From: Deferrisoma camini S3R1
GTDB taxonomy: Bacteria > Desulfobacterota > Deferrisomatia > Deferrisomatales > Deferrisomataceae
Direction: 5' to 3'
DNA: 64,000 bases
Assembly (NCBI RefSeq): GCF_000526155.1
Contig: NZ_JAFN01000001.1
Coordinates: forward strand, 4,074,001-4,138,000
Of this stretch, positions 14,636-23,708 are shown piece by piece. The notes beneath the pieces were generated by a model that searched no databases, was not told the origin of the DNA, and worked only from the letters and a program-made list of their open reading frames with translations. The position numbers were made by a program, and so were the translations under genes. How positions within the stretch are numbered: the first letter of the stretch is position 1; each line of letters opens with the position of its first letter.

Positions 14636-16039
14636 ATGGCGAAAAAACAACGTCCCCCCCGGACCCCGATGCCGGAGCAGGATCCCAAGGTCCGGGCCCG
14701 GAACTTCGACGAGGTCCCCCTGGGTTACACCCCCGAGATGGCGCAGCGCGAGGCCTCTCGGTGCCTCAAGTGCAAGAAGCCCGCGTGCCGCAAAGGGTGC
14801 CCGGTGGAGGTGTTCATCCCGGACTTCATCGCGGAGATCGAGGCCGGCAACTTCCAGCGGGCCGTGGACATCCTGAAAAAGAAGAACAGCCTGCCCGCGG
14901 TGTGCGGCCGGGTGTGCCCCCAGGAGAACCAGTGCGAGGCCTACTGCATCGTGGGCAAGAAGAGCGAACCGGTGGCCATCGGCCGCCTGGAGCGGTTCGC
15001 GGCCGACTGGGAGCGGGCCCAGGGCGACGTGAAGATCCCGGAGATCCCGCCCAAGACCGGCAAGAGGGTGGCGGTGGTGGGCTCGGGGCCGGCCGGGCTG
15101 ACCGTGGCCGGGGACCTGGTGCTCAAGGGCCACGACGTGACCGTGTTCGAGGCCCTGCACAAGCCCGGCGGGGTGCTGGTGTACGGCATCCCCGAGTTCC
15201 GTCTGCCCAAAGCCATCGTCCAGGCCGAGGTGGACTACCTGAAGAAGCTGGGCGTGAAGGTCGTCACGAACTTCGTCGTGGGCAAGATGCGCACGGTGGA
15301 GGAGCTGATCCAGGAGGACGGGTTCGACGCGGTGTTTGTGGGCGCGGGCGCGGGCCTGCCCAAGTTCATGGGCATCCCGGGTGAGAACCTGAACGGGGTG
15401 TACTCGGCCAACGAGTACCTCACCCGGTCGAACCTGATGAAGGCCTATCGGTTTCCCGAGTACGACACCCCCATCGTGCGGGCCAAGCGGGTGGCGATCC
15501 TGGGGGGCGGGAACGTGGCCATGGACGCGGCCCGCACCGCCCTGCGGCTCGGTGCCGAGCGGTCGATCATCGTGTACCGCCGCGGCCGCGACGAGATGCC
15601 CGCCCGGGCCGAGGAGATCCACCACGCCGAGGAGGAGGGGGTGGAGTTCCAGCTCCTCACGAACCCCGTGCGGGTGATCGGGGACGACAACGGATGGGTT
15701 CGGGCCCTGGAGTGCATCCGCATGGAGCTGGGCGAGCCCGACGAGTCGGGCCGGCGCCGGCCCGTGCCGGTGGAGGGCTCGGAGTTCGAGCTGGACGTGG
15801 ATGCCGTGGTGGTGGCCATCGGAAACGCGCCGAACCCCCTGATCCCGTCCACCACCCCGGCCATCCAGACCTCCCGGTGGGGCACGATCCAGGCCGACGA
15901 GGCCACCGGCGCCACCACCATGGTCGGGGTGTACGCCGGCGGCGACGTGGTCACCGGCGCGGCCACCGTGATCCTGGCCATGGGGGCGGGCCGCAAGGCC
16001 GCCGACGCGATCCACGACTACCTGACAAAGGGCGGGTAG
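14636..16039 (+). CDS. nfnB: NADH-dependent reduced ferredoxin:NADP+ oxidoreductase subunit B (glutamate synthase small-subunit-like)
   Basis: A 467-residue flavoprotein related to the small chain of glutamate synthase (gltA annotation). Two [4Fe-4S] clusters are predicted from Cys43/46/51/55 (CLKCKKPAC) and Cys90/94/100/104 (CGRVCPQENQCEAYC). FAD binds at GSGPAG (149-154), and a second dinucleotide fold for NADPH begins at AILGGGNVAMDAA. The bifurcating flavin of NfnAB resides in this subunit. The ATG at 14636 sits nine bases after GGAGGG; a TTG at 14630 is too close to that site. It forms an operon with nfnA and ends before a strong hairpin terminator. Confidence 0.92.
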   Translation: MAKKQRPPRTPMPEQDPKVRARNFDEVPLGYTPEMAQREASRCLKCKKPACRKGCPVEVFIPDFIAEIEAGNFQRAVDILKKKNSLPAVCGRVCPQENQCEAYCIVGKKSEPVAIGRLERFAADWERAQGDVKIPEIPPKTGKRVAVVGSGPAGLTVAGDLVLKGHDVTVFEALHKPGGVLVYGIPEFRLPKAIVQAEVDYLKKLGVKVVTNFVVGKMRTVEELIQEDGFDAVFVGAGAGLPKFMGIPGENLNGVYSANEYLTRSNLMKAYRFPEYDTPIVRAKRVAILGGGNVAMDAARTALRLGAERSIIVYRRGRDEMPARAEEIHHAEEEGVEFQLLTNPVRVIGDDNGWVRALECIRMELGEPDESGRRRPVPVEGSEFELDVDAVVVAIGNAPNPLIPSTTPAIQTSRWGTIQADEATGATTMVGVYAGGDVVTGAATVILAMGAGRKAADAIHDYLTKGG

Positions 16040-16066
16040 GGGGTGCCACCGGGCCGACGAGGAACA

Positions 16067-16097
16067 ACGGGCCGCCCGCGGAACGCGGGCGGCCCGT
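16067..16097. terminator. Bidirectional hairpin terminator between nfnB and pcnB
   Basis: Perfect 14-bp stem (16067-16080 with 16084-16097, ACGGGCCGCCCGCG) around GAA, between convergent genes. There is only a short T run, so partial Rho dependence is possible. Confidence 0.8.
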
Positions 16098-16133
16098 TTG
16101 CGCGACGGGCGCCGAAGGCAGGCACGCGAAACG

Positions 16134-17429
16134 TCACCCCTCGGCGGTCCCGGTCCCTTCCCCCTGGGGCTTTCGGCGCCGGCGGCGGCGTTTTCGCTTC
16201 TTGCCCGAGCCGGCCGGCCGGTTCAGGTTCTCCAGGTACCTCTCCCAGTACCCCACCACCTCGTCCAGGTCCCCTGCGATCTCTGCCCAGGCGTTGAACC
16301 ACTCCCAGGCCTCGGCGAACTCGGGCTTGCGCACGAACCGGCCCTTGGTGCGGTACGCCCTGCCCCGGGCGATGCGGTAGAGCGACAGCAGCAGCTCCCG
16401 GGCCTCGTGCCGGATGAACGACGACACATGGTAGCGCCGGCCCAGGGCCTCCACCGGCTGCCCGATGGCCTGCTGGGCCTCCTCCAGGTTCACCCCCGGC
16501 CGCAGGGGGTACCGGGCCGCCACGGTGGGCAGCGCCAGGGCGGCCAGGGTGCGCGACTCGGCCACGGGCCGCCCCTCCCGGGCCTGGGCGTCGAGCCGCT
16601 CCAGCAACGGGAACACCCCCTCCACCTCCTCCACCTCGGGCAGCAGGGCCTCGAACAGCCCCAGCCGGTGGGCCTGGGCCAGCACCTCGGCCAGGATGCC
16701 CCGCTGGGCCAGCTGCCGGAGCTCCTCCCGGAGCCGGGCCGGCGACGCCTCGGCGATGCGGGGGGCGTTTCGACGGATGCCGGCCTCGGTCTCGGGCTCG
16801 ATCCGGAACCCGAGCCGCACCCCGAACTCCACGGCCCGGAGCATGCGCACCGGATCCTCGGCGAACCGCTCGTCCGGGTCGCCGATGATCCGGATCAGGC
16901 CCCGGCGCAGGTCCTCCAGGCCGCCCACGTGGTCGATCACGGTGAAGTCGGCCAGGTTGTAGAACAGGGCGTTCACGGTGAAGTCCCGGCGCCAGGCGTC
17001 CTCCTCCGGCGTGCCGAACACGTTGCCGGTGAGGTCCAGGTCCTCCGGGGGGATCTCGCCGGCCTCGGGCTCCTCGTCCCAGGTGGCGCGGCCCCGGAAG
17101 GTGCTCACCTCGATGATCTTCTCGGGCTGGCCCTTGCGGCGGAAGTAGACGTGCACGATCCGGAACCGCCGGCCGATCAGCCGGCAGTTGCGGAACAGCC
17201 TCCGGATCTCGCTGGGGCGGGCGTTGGTGCCCACGTCGAAGTCCTTGGGCTCCCGACCCAGCATGAGATCGCGCACCGCCCCGCCCACCAGGTAGGCCAG
17301 GTATCCCTCCCGGCGCAGACGGCGCAGGATCCACAGCGCGTCGGGGTCGATGAGCTTCCGGCTGACCGGGTGCTCCGAGCGGGGCAGCACCACGGGGTGA
17401 GAGGATTGGGGTTCGACTGCGTCTTCCAT
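16134..17429 (-). CDS. pcnB: Poly(A) polymerase I
   Basis: Adds 3' poly(A) tails that promote RNA decay; belongs to the class II nucleotidyltransferases shared with tRNA CCA-adding enzymes. The 431-residue protein has YLVGGAVRDLMLG (49-50 GG), the metal-binding pair in PKDFDVGTNA (Asp63, Asp65), RRLFRNCRLIGRRFRIVHV typical of PcnB, and RRDFTVNALFYN. The C terminus is extremely basic (KKRKRRRRRRKPQGE), as in other PcnB proteins, probably for RNA binding. The ATG at 17429 follows GGAG. Its immediate leader is a degenerate 7-nt tandem repeat (17434-17461), so the repeat itself contributes the ribosome site. Confidence 0.88.
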   Translation of the reverse strand: MEDAVEPQSSHPVVLPRSEHPVSRKLIDPDALWILRRLRREGYLAYLVGGAVRDLMLGREPKDFDVGTNARPSEIRRLFRNCRLIGRRFRIVHVYFRRKGQPEKIIEVSTFRGRATWDEEPEAGEIPPEDLDLTGNVFGTPEEDAWRRDFTVNALFYNLADFTVIDHVGGLEDLRRGLIRIIGDPDERFAEDPVRMLRAVEFGVRLGFRIEPETEAGIRRNAPRIAEASPARLREELRQLAQRGILAEVLAQAHRLGLFEALLPEVEEVEGVFPLLERLDAQAREGRPVAESRTLAALALPTVAARYPLRPGVNLEEAQQAIGQPVEALGRRYHVSSFIRHEARELLLSLYRIARGRAYRTKGRFVRKPEFAEAWEWFNAWAEIAGDLDEVVGYWERYLENLNRPAGSGKKRKRRRRRRKPQGEGTGTAEG

Positions 17430-17433
17430 GTAA

Positions 17434-17461
17434 CTCCGGTCGTTGGTCGTCAGTCGTTGGT
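17434..17461. repeat. Degenerate heptamer repeat, CGGTCNT family
   Basis: Four 7-nt units: CTCCGGT, CGTTGGT, CGTCAGT, CGTTGGT. They lie directly upstream of the pcnB start codon, in its leader. Confidence 0.7.
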
Positions 17462-17800
17462 CGAAAGTTCGCCTCGACATCTACGTCGAGGGGCAAGGGG
17501 CCTGGTGGAGCGCCGGGCGTGGCCGCATCAGGGGCCAGAGTTCAGAAGGCAGTAGACAGGAGAACTGCAGGAGCGATTCCTCCTGTCTTCTGTCCGCCGA
17601 CTCCTGATTCCTGAAATGCAGGCCCCATGCCCCCCAAGGCTTTGGCGATGACCTAGGAGCCTAGCTGACCAGCCGCCCAGCGGACCGAAGGCCCCAAAGA
17701 GGCCTCCGAGCGAACGTGCAGGCGTCATCTTATCACACGGCGGCCCGGCGCTGCTGGGGCGAAATCGGCGCTGCCGGGGCGGCGAGCCGCGGGCCGAGGG
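17462..17800. repeat. Intergenic region with further 7- and 8-nt degenerate repeats
   Basis: No convincing gene. It contains a heptamer series at 17581-17615 (TCCTGTC, TTCTGTC, CGCCGAC, TCCTGAT, TCCTGAA), a partly inverted series at 17543-17570 (CAGAAGG, CAGTAGA, CAGGAGA), and an octamer series at 17659-17690 (GCCTAGCT, GACCAGCC, GCCCAGCG, GACCGAAG). The phrase GGCCTGGTGGAGCGCC near 17500 recurs near 39613. No clear promoter for pcnB was found here. Confidence 0.6.
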
Positions 17801-20323
17801 TCATCGATCGGTGCCGTTCCCTTCGGGCTCGGGCGGCCTGGGGGGCGGTTCCGGACCGGCCCCTCCCGGTTCGTCGTCCTCCCCCCCCGGGCCGGTCTCC
17901 TTTTCCTCCTGCTTGGCCCCCTTGGCCTGGTTCCGGTCCCGCAGGCGCCGGTCGAGCTCCTCCAGGGCCTGGTCCACAATGCCGTTGACCGTTCCGGGCT
18001 CCCCGGGCTCGCCGGCCCGCAGGCCGGTCAGGATCTCCATGCCCTGGTCCACGGTGCGCACCGGGTAGATGTGGAACCGGCCCTCGGCCACGGCCCGGAC
18101 CACCTCGGGGTCCAGCACCAGGTGGCGCACGTTCGCCTCGGGGATCAGCACCCCCTGCCGGCCGGTCAGGCCCACGGCCTTGCACACCCGGTAGAACCCC
18201 TCGATCTTCTCGTTCACCCCGCCGATCGCCTGGATCTCGCCGTTCTGGTTGACCGATCCGGTCACGGCGAGGTCCTGGCGCAGGGGCAGGTCCCCGATCC
18301 TCGACAGCAGGGCGTACAGCTCGGTGGACGAGGCGCTGTCGCCGTCGATGCCCGAGTACGACTGCTCGAACGCGAGCGAGGCCGAGAACGACAGGGGCCG
18401 GTTCCGGCCGAACCGGTTGCGCAGGTACCCGGCCAGGATGAGCACCCCCTTGTCGTGGGTGGACCCCGAGAGCCGGGCCTCGCGCTCGATGTTGACGATG
18501 CCCGCCGTGCCCATGCCCAGGCTCGCCGTGACGCGGGAGGGCCGGCCGAAGGCGTAGTCGCCGATGGCCAGCACGGCCAGGCCGTTGACCTGGCCGACCT
18601 TCTTGCCGTCCACGTCCACCAGCAGCGTGCCCTCGGCGATGAGCTGGCGGATGCGCTCCTCCACCCGGTTGCCCCGGAAAATCCGGTCCTCCAGGGCCTG
18701 GCGCACGTGGTCGGCCCCCACCCGGTCGGCCCCGGCCTCCAGGGCGAAGAACCCGGCCTCCCGTACCAGATCGTCCACGTCCTCGAGCACAGCCGAGATC
18801 TTCTCCTTGTGCTCGGCCCTCCGGGCGCCGAACCACACCACCTGGGCCACTCCGCCCCGGTCGAACGGAGGCAGACCCTCCACCCGGCAGATGTGGGCGA
18901 TCCGCTGGGCGTAGGCCACCACGCCTTCGCCGTTGCGGTCGGTGTCGGGGCCGAAGTCGGCCACCACCTTGAAGCACTCGCTGAATTCGGGGTCCCAGTA
19001 CGAAAGGATGTGGAACAGCAGCCGGCTGCCGTACACCACGATGCGGGTGTCCACCGGCACGGGTTCGGGCGTGAGCCCTGCCACGCTCAGGAAGTTCAGG
19101 GGCTGGTAGCTCTCGATCTCCACGAGCCCGCTGCGCAGGACCCGCTTGAGGTTCTTCCAGACGAACGGCTCGGTGATCGCGTCCTCCAGGTTGAACACCA
19201 GGTAGCCCCCCGAGGCCTGGAGGATCTTTCCGGCCTTGATGCGCGTGAAGTTGGTCACGAGCTTGCCGGTCTCGTCCACCACCTTCTCCACGGCGCCGAA
19301 CAGGTTTCGGTAGGTGGGGCTCTCCTCGGTGAGCACCGGCGCCGACTCCCGGCCCTCGTTGTCCACCACCACGTTCACCCGGTACTCCAGGAACCGGTCG
19401 GCCTGCATGGCCTGCAGGAACGGCAGGGGGAACGGGAGCTGGGGCTTCTCCTCCTGCTGCCGGAACTTCTCCAGGTGCTCGAGGGTGTGGTCCCGCACCG
19501 CTCGGAGGTACTCGGCCACCCGGGGGTTGGCGTAGCGGGCCCGGATGGCCTCGATCAGGGGATCCACGATCCGGGCCGCATACACCTTCACGATCTCCTG
19601 AACCTCCCGACCCAGGGCGTCCATCAGCTCCTTCTGGCGCTTGAACAGGTCCCGGGCCTCCCGGCCCAGGGCCTCCTGGGCCTCCCGGATCCGGGCCTTC
19701 TCCTCCTCGGGCAGGGCCTCGTACTGGGAGGGATCCTCGATCGGCTTGCCGTCGATCAGGGGGATGAACAGCAGTTGGCCCTGGGGCGTGGGCTGCACGA
19801 CCAGCCCCTTCTCCCGGGCCGATGCCTCGAACCGTTCCCGCAGCTCCCGGATCTGGGCGTCGTACTTCTTGGACAGGGCCTCCTTTTCCTGCTCGAAGGT
19901 CTCGGTCTGGAACGCCTCGGGGATCTTCCGACGCAGCGTCTCCACCAGGTCTTCCATGTTCCGGGCGAGGCGCCGGCCCTCCCCGGGCTCGAGCCGGAGG
20001 GCCAGGGGACGGTCCGGATCCCGGAAGTTGTACACGTACACCCAGTCCGGGGGCGGGGGCAGGGGGGGGAGGCACTCGCGCACCAGGTCCCGGAGCTGGG
20101 CCTCCTTGCGGTTGCCCGTGAGGCCCAGCACGAACACGTTGTACCCCGGCGCGCGCATGCGCACGCCCAGCCGGATGGACCGCAGCGCCCGCTCCTGGCC
20201 CAGGGGGCTCCGCCGGGGCTCCACATCCTCGGTGGTCTCGAACGGGAACTCCTCGGGCCGGATCACCGGGCCGAGCTGTTCCGGGCCGAGCTCCCTGGGC
20301 TTCCGGGCCCGCCTGCGCTTCAT
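17801..20323 (-). CDS. Lon-family ATP-dependent protease, AAA_32/LonB-like
   Basis: An 840-residue protein with a Lon-type Ser/Lys protease domain at the C terminus: DGDSASSTELYALL holds Ser663 and GGVNEKIEGF holds Lys706, 43 residues apart as in Lon. The N-terminal and middle parts match the AAA_32 ATP-dependent protease family, with a long helical (coiled-coil) stretch around residues 110-290. The expected nucleotide loop reads LGLTGNRKEAQL, a poor Walker A, so ATP use may be weak or lost. The C-terminal tail is acidic and proline-rich. The ATG at 20323 overlaps the hsp20 stop (ATGA) and has a GAGGTGG site, indicating coupled expression with the chaperone. Confidence 0.82.
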   Translation of the reverse strand: MKRRRARKPRELGPEQLGPVIRPEEFPFETTEDVEPRRSPLGQERALRSIRLGVRMRAPGYNVFVLGLTGNRKEAQLRDLVRECLPPLPPPPDWVYVYNFRDPDRPLALRLEPGEGRRLARNMEDLVETLRRKIPEAFQTETFEQEKEALSKKYDAQIRELRERFEASAREKGLVVQPTPQGQLLFIPLIDGKPIEDPSQYEALPEEEKARIREAQEALGREARDLFKRQKELMDALGREVQEIVKVYAARIVDPLIEAIRARYANPRVAEYLRAVRDHTLEHLEKFRQQEEKPQLPFPLPFLQAMQADRFLEYRVNVVVDNEGRESAPVLTEESPTYRNLFGAVEKVVDETGKLVTNFTRIKAGKILQASGGYLVFNLEDAITEPFVWKNLKRVLRSGLVEIESYQPLNFLSVAGLTPEPVPVDTRIVVYGSRLLFHILSYWDPEFSECFKVVADFGPDTDRNGEGVVAYAQRIAHICRVEGLPPFDRGGVAQVVWFGARRAEHKEKISAVLEDVDDLVREAGFFALEAGADRVGADHVRQALEDRIFRGNRVEERIRQLIAEGTLLVDVDGKKVGQVNGLAVLAIGDYAFGRPSRVTASLGMGTAGIVNIEREARLSGSTHDKGVLILAGYLRNRFGRNRPLSFSASLAFEQSYSGIDGDSASSTELYALLSRIGDLPLRQDLAVTGSVNQNGEIQAIGGVNEKIEGFYRVCKAVGLTGRQGVLIPEANVRHLVLDPEVVRAVAEGRFHIYPVRTVDQGMEILTGLRAGEPGEPGTVNGIVDQALEELDRRLRDRNQAKGAKQEEKETGPGGEDDEPGGAGPEPPPRPPEPEGNGTDR

Positions 20324-20730
20324 CGGGCCACCTCGATCCGGCCGCGTTTGCGGATCTCCACCACCAGCACCCCGTCCCGCAGCCGGGCCTGGACCGTGCC
20401 GGGATCCGCGTCCGCCGGCAGGCGAAACGTCCGGCGAAAGGATCCGGAGGGCCGCTCGGCCAGGTGCCGCACCGCGCCGGAGCCCGGCTCCCCCAGGGCC
20501 CGGGTGCCCTCGATGCGCAGGGTGCCGGCCTCTGCCGTGATGTCCAGGTCGCCGACCCGCACCCCGGGAAGGTCCACCTCGATCCGGTACCGGTCCGTCT
20601 CCTCGGTCACGTCCACCGGCGGGATCCATGCCGGGCCGGAGGGGCGGCCCCCCCAGGCGGTGTGGACCAGGGTGTCGAACAGTCGGTCGATCTCATGACG
20701 GCACGAGATCCAGAACAGCTCTCGGCTCAT
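20320..20730 (-). CDS. Small heat shock protein, Hsp20/alpha-crystallin family
   Basis: A 136-residue ATP-independent holdase. The alpha-crystallin domain runs from about WIPPVDVTEETDRYRIEVDL through LPGVRVGDLDITAEAGTLRI to SFRRTFRLPADADP and the ARLRDGVLVVEIRKRG strand. The C-terminal I-X-I anchor is only weakly represented (RIEVAR). The ATG at 20730 follows GGAGGTG; an upstream ATG at 20766 lacks a ribosome site. A TATAAT sequence (20749-20754, minus strand) lies just upstream, but I see no good -35. It is coupled to the Lon-like protease gene, a plausible hold-or-degrade pair. Confidence 0.88.
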   Translation of the reverse strand: MSRELFWISCRHEIDRLFDTLVHTAWGGRPSGPAWIPPVDVTEETDRYRIEVDLPGVRVGDLDITAEAGTLRIEGTRALGEPGSGAVRHLAERPSGSFRRTFRLPADADPGTVQARLRDGVLVVEIRKRGRIEVAR

Positions 20731-20828
20731 CGGACACCTCCTGCCCGCATTATAAGCCGGCGGCAAAACAGGTGTGTTTCCTCTGAGGGCGGGGCAAGGG
20801 ACCTGCCTCCGGCCGGGCGCAAGTGCTC

Positions 20829-20877
20829 CAAGTCTCTAGTTTCTAGTCTCTAGTCTCTAGTTTCTGGTCTCCAGTCT
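20829..20877. repeat. Degenerate heptamer repeat, CTAGTYT family
   Basis: Seven tandem 7-nt units: CAAGTCT, CTAGTTT, CTAGTCT, CTAGTCT, CTAGTTT, CTGGTCT, CCAGTCT. They lie between hsp20 upstream DNA and the 3' end of dctM. The same unit recurs at 39664, 44184 and 53010. Confidence 0.85.
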
Positions 20878-20883
20878 CGCCGG

Positions 20884-22155
20884 TCAGCGGCCCAGCCAGG
20901 TGGTCAACGGCGGCCAGAAGCTCACCAGCAGGAGGTCCGCCAGGAGCACGAGCAGGAACGGCATCACGGCCCGGCTGATCGCGGCCACCCGCTCGTTGGC
21001 CAGGGTGCAGCTCACGATCAGGCAGATGCCCAGCGGCGGGGTGAGCATGCCGATCGCCAGGTTCATCACCACGATCACCCCGAGCTGGGTGAGGTCCACC
21101 CCGAGCTTGGGGGCCAGGGGGACGATCACCGGCACGAGCAGGATCAGGCTGGCGGTGGTCTCCACGAAGGTGCCGGCCACGAGGAGCACGGCGTTCACCA
21201 GGAGCATCAGCACCACCGGATCGTCGGTGAGCCGGAGCAGGGCCGTGCTCAGCCGGGCCGGGATGTCCTCGATGGCCAGGAGCCACGAGAACGCGCTCGC
21301 CGCCGAGATGATGAACAGGATCACGGCGGCCGTGATGGAACCCCGCACCAGGATGGCCGGCACGTCGGCCCACCGGAGTTCCCGGTACACGAACCGGCCC
21401 ACCACCAGGGCGTACCCCACGGCCACGGCCGCGGATTCGGTGGCCGTGAACACGCCGCCCAGGATGCCCCCCAGGATCACCACCGGCGCGCCCAGGGCCC
21501 AGAGGGCGTCCCGGAAGCTGTGCCAGACCCGGCCCAGGGAGAAGGCCTGGCTCGAGCCGTATCCCCGGCGGCGGGAGACCAGGGCCGACACCGCGATCAG
21601 GCTCACCCCCATGAGCACCCCCGGCAGGATGCCGCCGGCGAACAGCCGGCCGATGCTCGCCCCGGTGAGGAACCCGAAGATGATCATGGGGATCGAGGGC
21701 GGGATCACCACCCCGATGCTCCCGCCCGCCGCCTGCACCGCGCCGGAGAAGGCCGGGGCGTAGCCCCGCGAGATCATCGCCGGCACCAGGATGCCCCCCA
21801 CGGCCGCGGTGTCGGCCGCGGCCGAGCCGGAGATACCGGCGAAGAACATGGCCGACGCCACGGCCACGGCCGCCAGACCCCCGGGGAGCCACCCCACCAG
21901 GGAGTCGGCGAACGCCACGATCCGGCGCGAGATCCCCCCGGTCTCCATGAGCCCCCCGGCGTACAGGAACAGGGGCACGGCCATGAGCGGAAACGAGTCC
22001 ACCCCCCCGTACATCCGCTGCACGGCCGTGATCAGGGGGAAGTCGCCCTGGTAGGCGAAGGCCGCCACCGAGGCGAGCCCGATGGCCACCGCGATGGGCA
22101 CATCCAGCAGGAACAGGCCGGCCAGCAGGCCCAGCAGCACCCCCGACACGCTCAC
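20884..22155 (-). CDS. dctM: TRAP transporter large permease DctM
   Basis: The 12-helix (or more) membrane subunit of a tripartite ATP-independent periplasmic transporter, which uses an ion gradient to import organic acids. It has 423 residues with family motifs SGSAAADTAAVGGILVPAM, GGSIGVVIPPSIPMIIFG, GGVFTATESAAVAVGYALVV and the C-terminal LTPPLGICLIVSC. The GTG start at 22155 overlaps the dctQ stop (GTGA). The frame extends further upstream inside dctQ, which I discount. Confidence 0.92.
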   Translation of the reverse strand: MSVSGVLLGLLAGLFLLDVPIAVAIGLASVAAFAYQGDFPLITAVQRMYGGVDSFPLMAVPLFLYAGGLMETGGISRRIVAFADSLVGWLPGGLAAVAVASAMFFAGISGSAAADTAAVGGILVPAMISRGYAPAFSGAVQAAGGSIGVVIPPSIPMIIFGFLTGASIGRLFAGGILPGVLMGVSLIAVSALVSRRRGYGSSQAFSLGRVWHSFRDALWALGAPVVILGGILGGVFTATESAAVAVGYALVVGRFVYRELRWADVPAILVRGSITAAVILFIISAASAFSWLLAIEDIPARLSTALLRLTDDPVVLMLLVNAVLLVAGTFVETTASLILLVPVIVPLAPKLGVDLTQLGVIVVMNLAIGMLTPPLGICLIVSCTLANERVAAISRAVMPFLLVLLADLLLVSFWPPLTTWLGR

Positions 22156-22640
22156 CGGGTCCGCTCCGCTCCGGTCACGGCCGCGGCCAGGTCGGCCAGG
22201 GCGTGCAGCGCCAGCGCCGCGCCCCCCAGGGGAACCACGGCCGCGGGAACGCTGCGGCTCAGCCCTGTGGCGCTCATCACCCCCCTGCGGGCGAACCAGG
22301 TGAACTCGGCGCCGTACACCGCCAGGAACACCCCGAACCCGATGCCGCAGGCGCACCCGAAGGCCCGCACCCATCGCCGGGCCCCGGCCGGGAGCCGGGC
22401 CACCGCCACGTCGATGCCGATGTGGGCGCCCCGGGCCCAGGCGGCCGACGCCCCGAGGAAGGTCAGGGCGATCAGGATCATGCGGCCGACCTCCTCGCTC
22501 CAGAAGATCGAGTGGTTCAGTCCGTACCGGGCCACCACCTGGGCCAGGGTGAGGGCGGACATGGCCAGGGCCAGCAGGCACAGAACGGCCTCCACGGCCC
22601 GGTTCAGGGCCGTGGAGGCCTGCAGGAGCCGCCGTGTCAT
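22152..22640 (-). CDS. dctQ: TRAP transporter small permease DctQ
   Basis: A 162-residue four-helix membrane protein with the family features NHSIFWSEEVGRMILIALTFLGASAA and RGAHIGIDVAVARLP. DctQ links the binding protein DctP to the DctM channel. The ATG at 22640 has a GGAGAG-type site and lies 31 bp after dctP; its stop overlaps dctM. The gene order P-Q-M is the common one. Confidence 0.9.
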   Translation of the reverse strand: MTRRLLQASTALNRAVEAVLCLLALAMSALTLAQVVARYGLNHSIFWSEEVGRMILIALTFLGASAAWARGAHIGIDVAVARLPAGARRWVRAFGCACGIGFGVFLAVYGAEFTWFARRGVMSATGLSRSVPAAVVPLGGAALALHALADLAAAVTGAERTR

Positions 22641-22671
22641 CCGCTGATCTCTCCCCGGTTCTGGGGGACGA

Positions 22672-23643
22672 CTACCGGGTGGCGGCCAGGAACTTCTCGA
22701 GGAGCTCGGCCGTGCCGGGCCGGCGGAACATGTCCAGGTCCTTGAGGCCGGTCACCTTGGCCCGGAACGAGTCCAGGTCGGGGTGCTCGTCCACCACCAT
22801 GCCGGCCTTCTTCAGCTTGGCCAGGAAATCGGCCTCGTTCGACCGGTTCCAGTTGCGTTCGTACCGGGCCGCCTCCCGGGCCGCCTCGGTCAGGAGGTCC
22901 TGGGTGGCCTTGGGCAGGCCGTTGAACCAGCCCAGGTTGGCCACGACCGCGTGGGCCGAGTACACGTGGCCGGTGAGGGAGAGATACTTCTGGACCTCGT
23001 AGAGCTTGTAGGTCCAGGCCACCCACAGGGGGTTCTCCTGGCCGTCGATCGTGCCCTGCTCGAGCTCGGTGTAGATGGGCCAGGCCATGGGCGTGGGGTT
23101 GGCCCCCAGGGCCCGCCACAGCTCCTTGTGCAGGGTGCTCTCCATCACGCGGATCTTGAGCCCCTTGACGTCGTCCACCGTGTGCACCGGCCGAACCCGG
23201 TTCGTCAGGTGCCGGAAGCCGTTCTCGGTGAACGCCAGACCCTTGAACCCGGCCGGCTCCATGCGCTTCAGGATCTCGGCGCCCAGCGGGCCGTCGAGCA
23301 CCCGGTCCACCTGCTCGTAGTTCTTGAACAGGAACGGGAACGCCACCACGTCCACCTCGGGCACGAACGCGTCGATCGGCCCCAGGGTGATGATGCCCAT
23401 CTGCACGCTGCCCATCTGGATCTGCTGGAGGATCTCCGTCTCCGAGCCCAGGGAGGCGCTGTGGTAGATCTTCACGGTCACGTCCCCGCCCGAGCGGGCC
23501 TCCACGACCTCCTTGAGCTTCTCGGCGGCCACGTTCTGGGCCGAGCCGGGCTTGGTCACCACCCCCAGCTTGATCTTCACCCCGGCGGTCGCCGGAGGGG
23601 CGAGGACGAGGGCCGTGAGCAGGGCCAGCAGAGCCTTTCGCAT
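22672..23643 (-). CDS. dctP: TRAP transporter solute-binding protein DctP
   Basis: A periplasmic binding protein of 323 residues with a signal peptide (MRKALLALLTALVLAPPATAG). Family features: LGVVTKPGSAQNVAAEKLKE, GSETEILQQIQMGSVQMGI, the ligand-carboxylate arginine in GLKIRVMESTLHKELW, and GTIDGQENP. The ligand is likely a carboxylic acid, but the sequence does not identify which. The ATG at 23643 follows GGAGG six bases upstream; an ATG at 23709 has no such site. Confidence 0.92.
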   Translation of the reverse strand: MRKALLALLTALVLAPPATAGVKIKLGVVTKPGSAQNVAAEKLKEVVEARSGGDVTVKIYHSASLGSETEILQQIQMGSVQMGIITLGPIDAFVPEVDVVAFPFLFKNYEQVDRVLDGPLGAEILKRMEPAGFKGLAFTENGFRHLTNRVRPVHTVDDVKGLKIRVMESTLHKELWRALGANPTPMAWPIYTELEQGTIDGQENPLWVAWTYKLYEVQKYLSLTGHVYSAHAVVANLGWFNGLPKATQDLLTEAAREAARYERNWNRSNEADFLAKLKKAGMVVDEHPDLDSFRAKVTGLKDLDMFRRPGTAELLEKFLAATR

Positions 23644-23708
23644 GGGGAGCCTCCTTGTGTGTTGGGGACGTAGCGGATCAAAGGGACCGAAGAAACAGCG
23701 AATAGACA

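Noticed and set aside
20749-20754. A firm promoter for hsp20 from the TATAAT at this site
   Set aside because: No sensible -35 sequence lies 16-18 bp upstream, so it is recorded only as a possible -10 box in the hsp20 entry.
20829-20877. CRISPR-like array of repeats
   Set aside because: Unit length is 7 nt without unique spacers, unlike CRISPR repeats of 25-40 nt. No cas genes are in the window.
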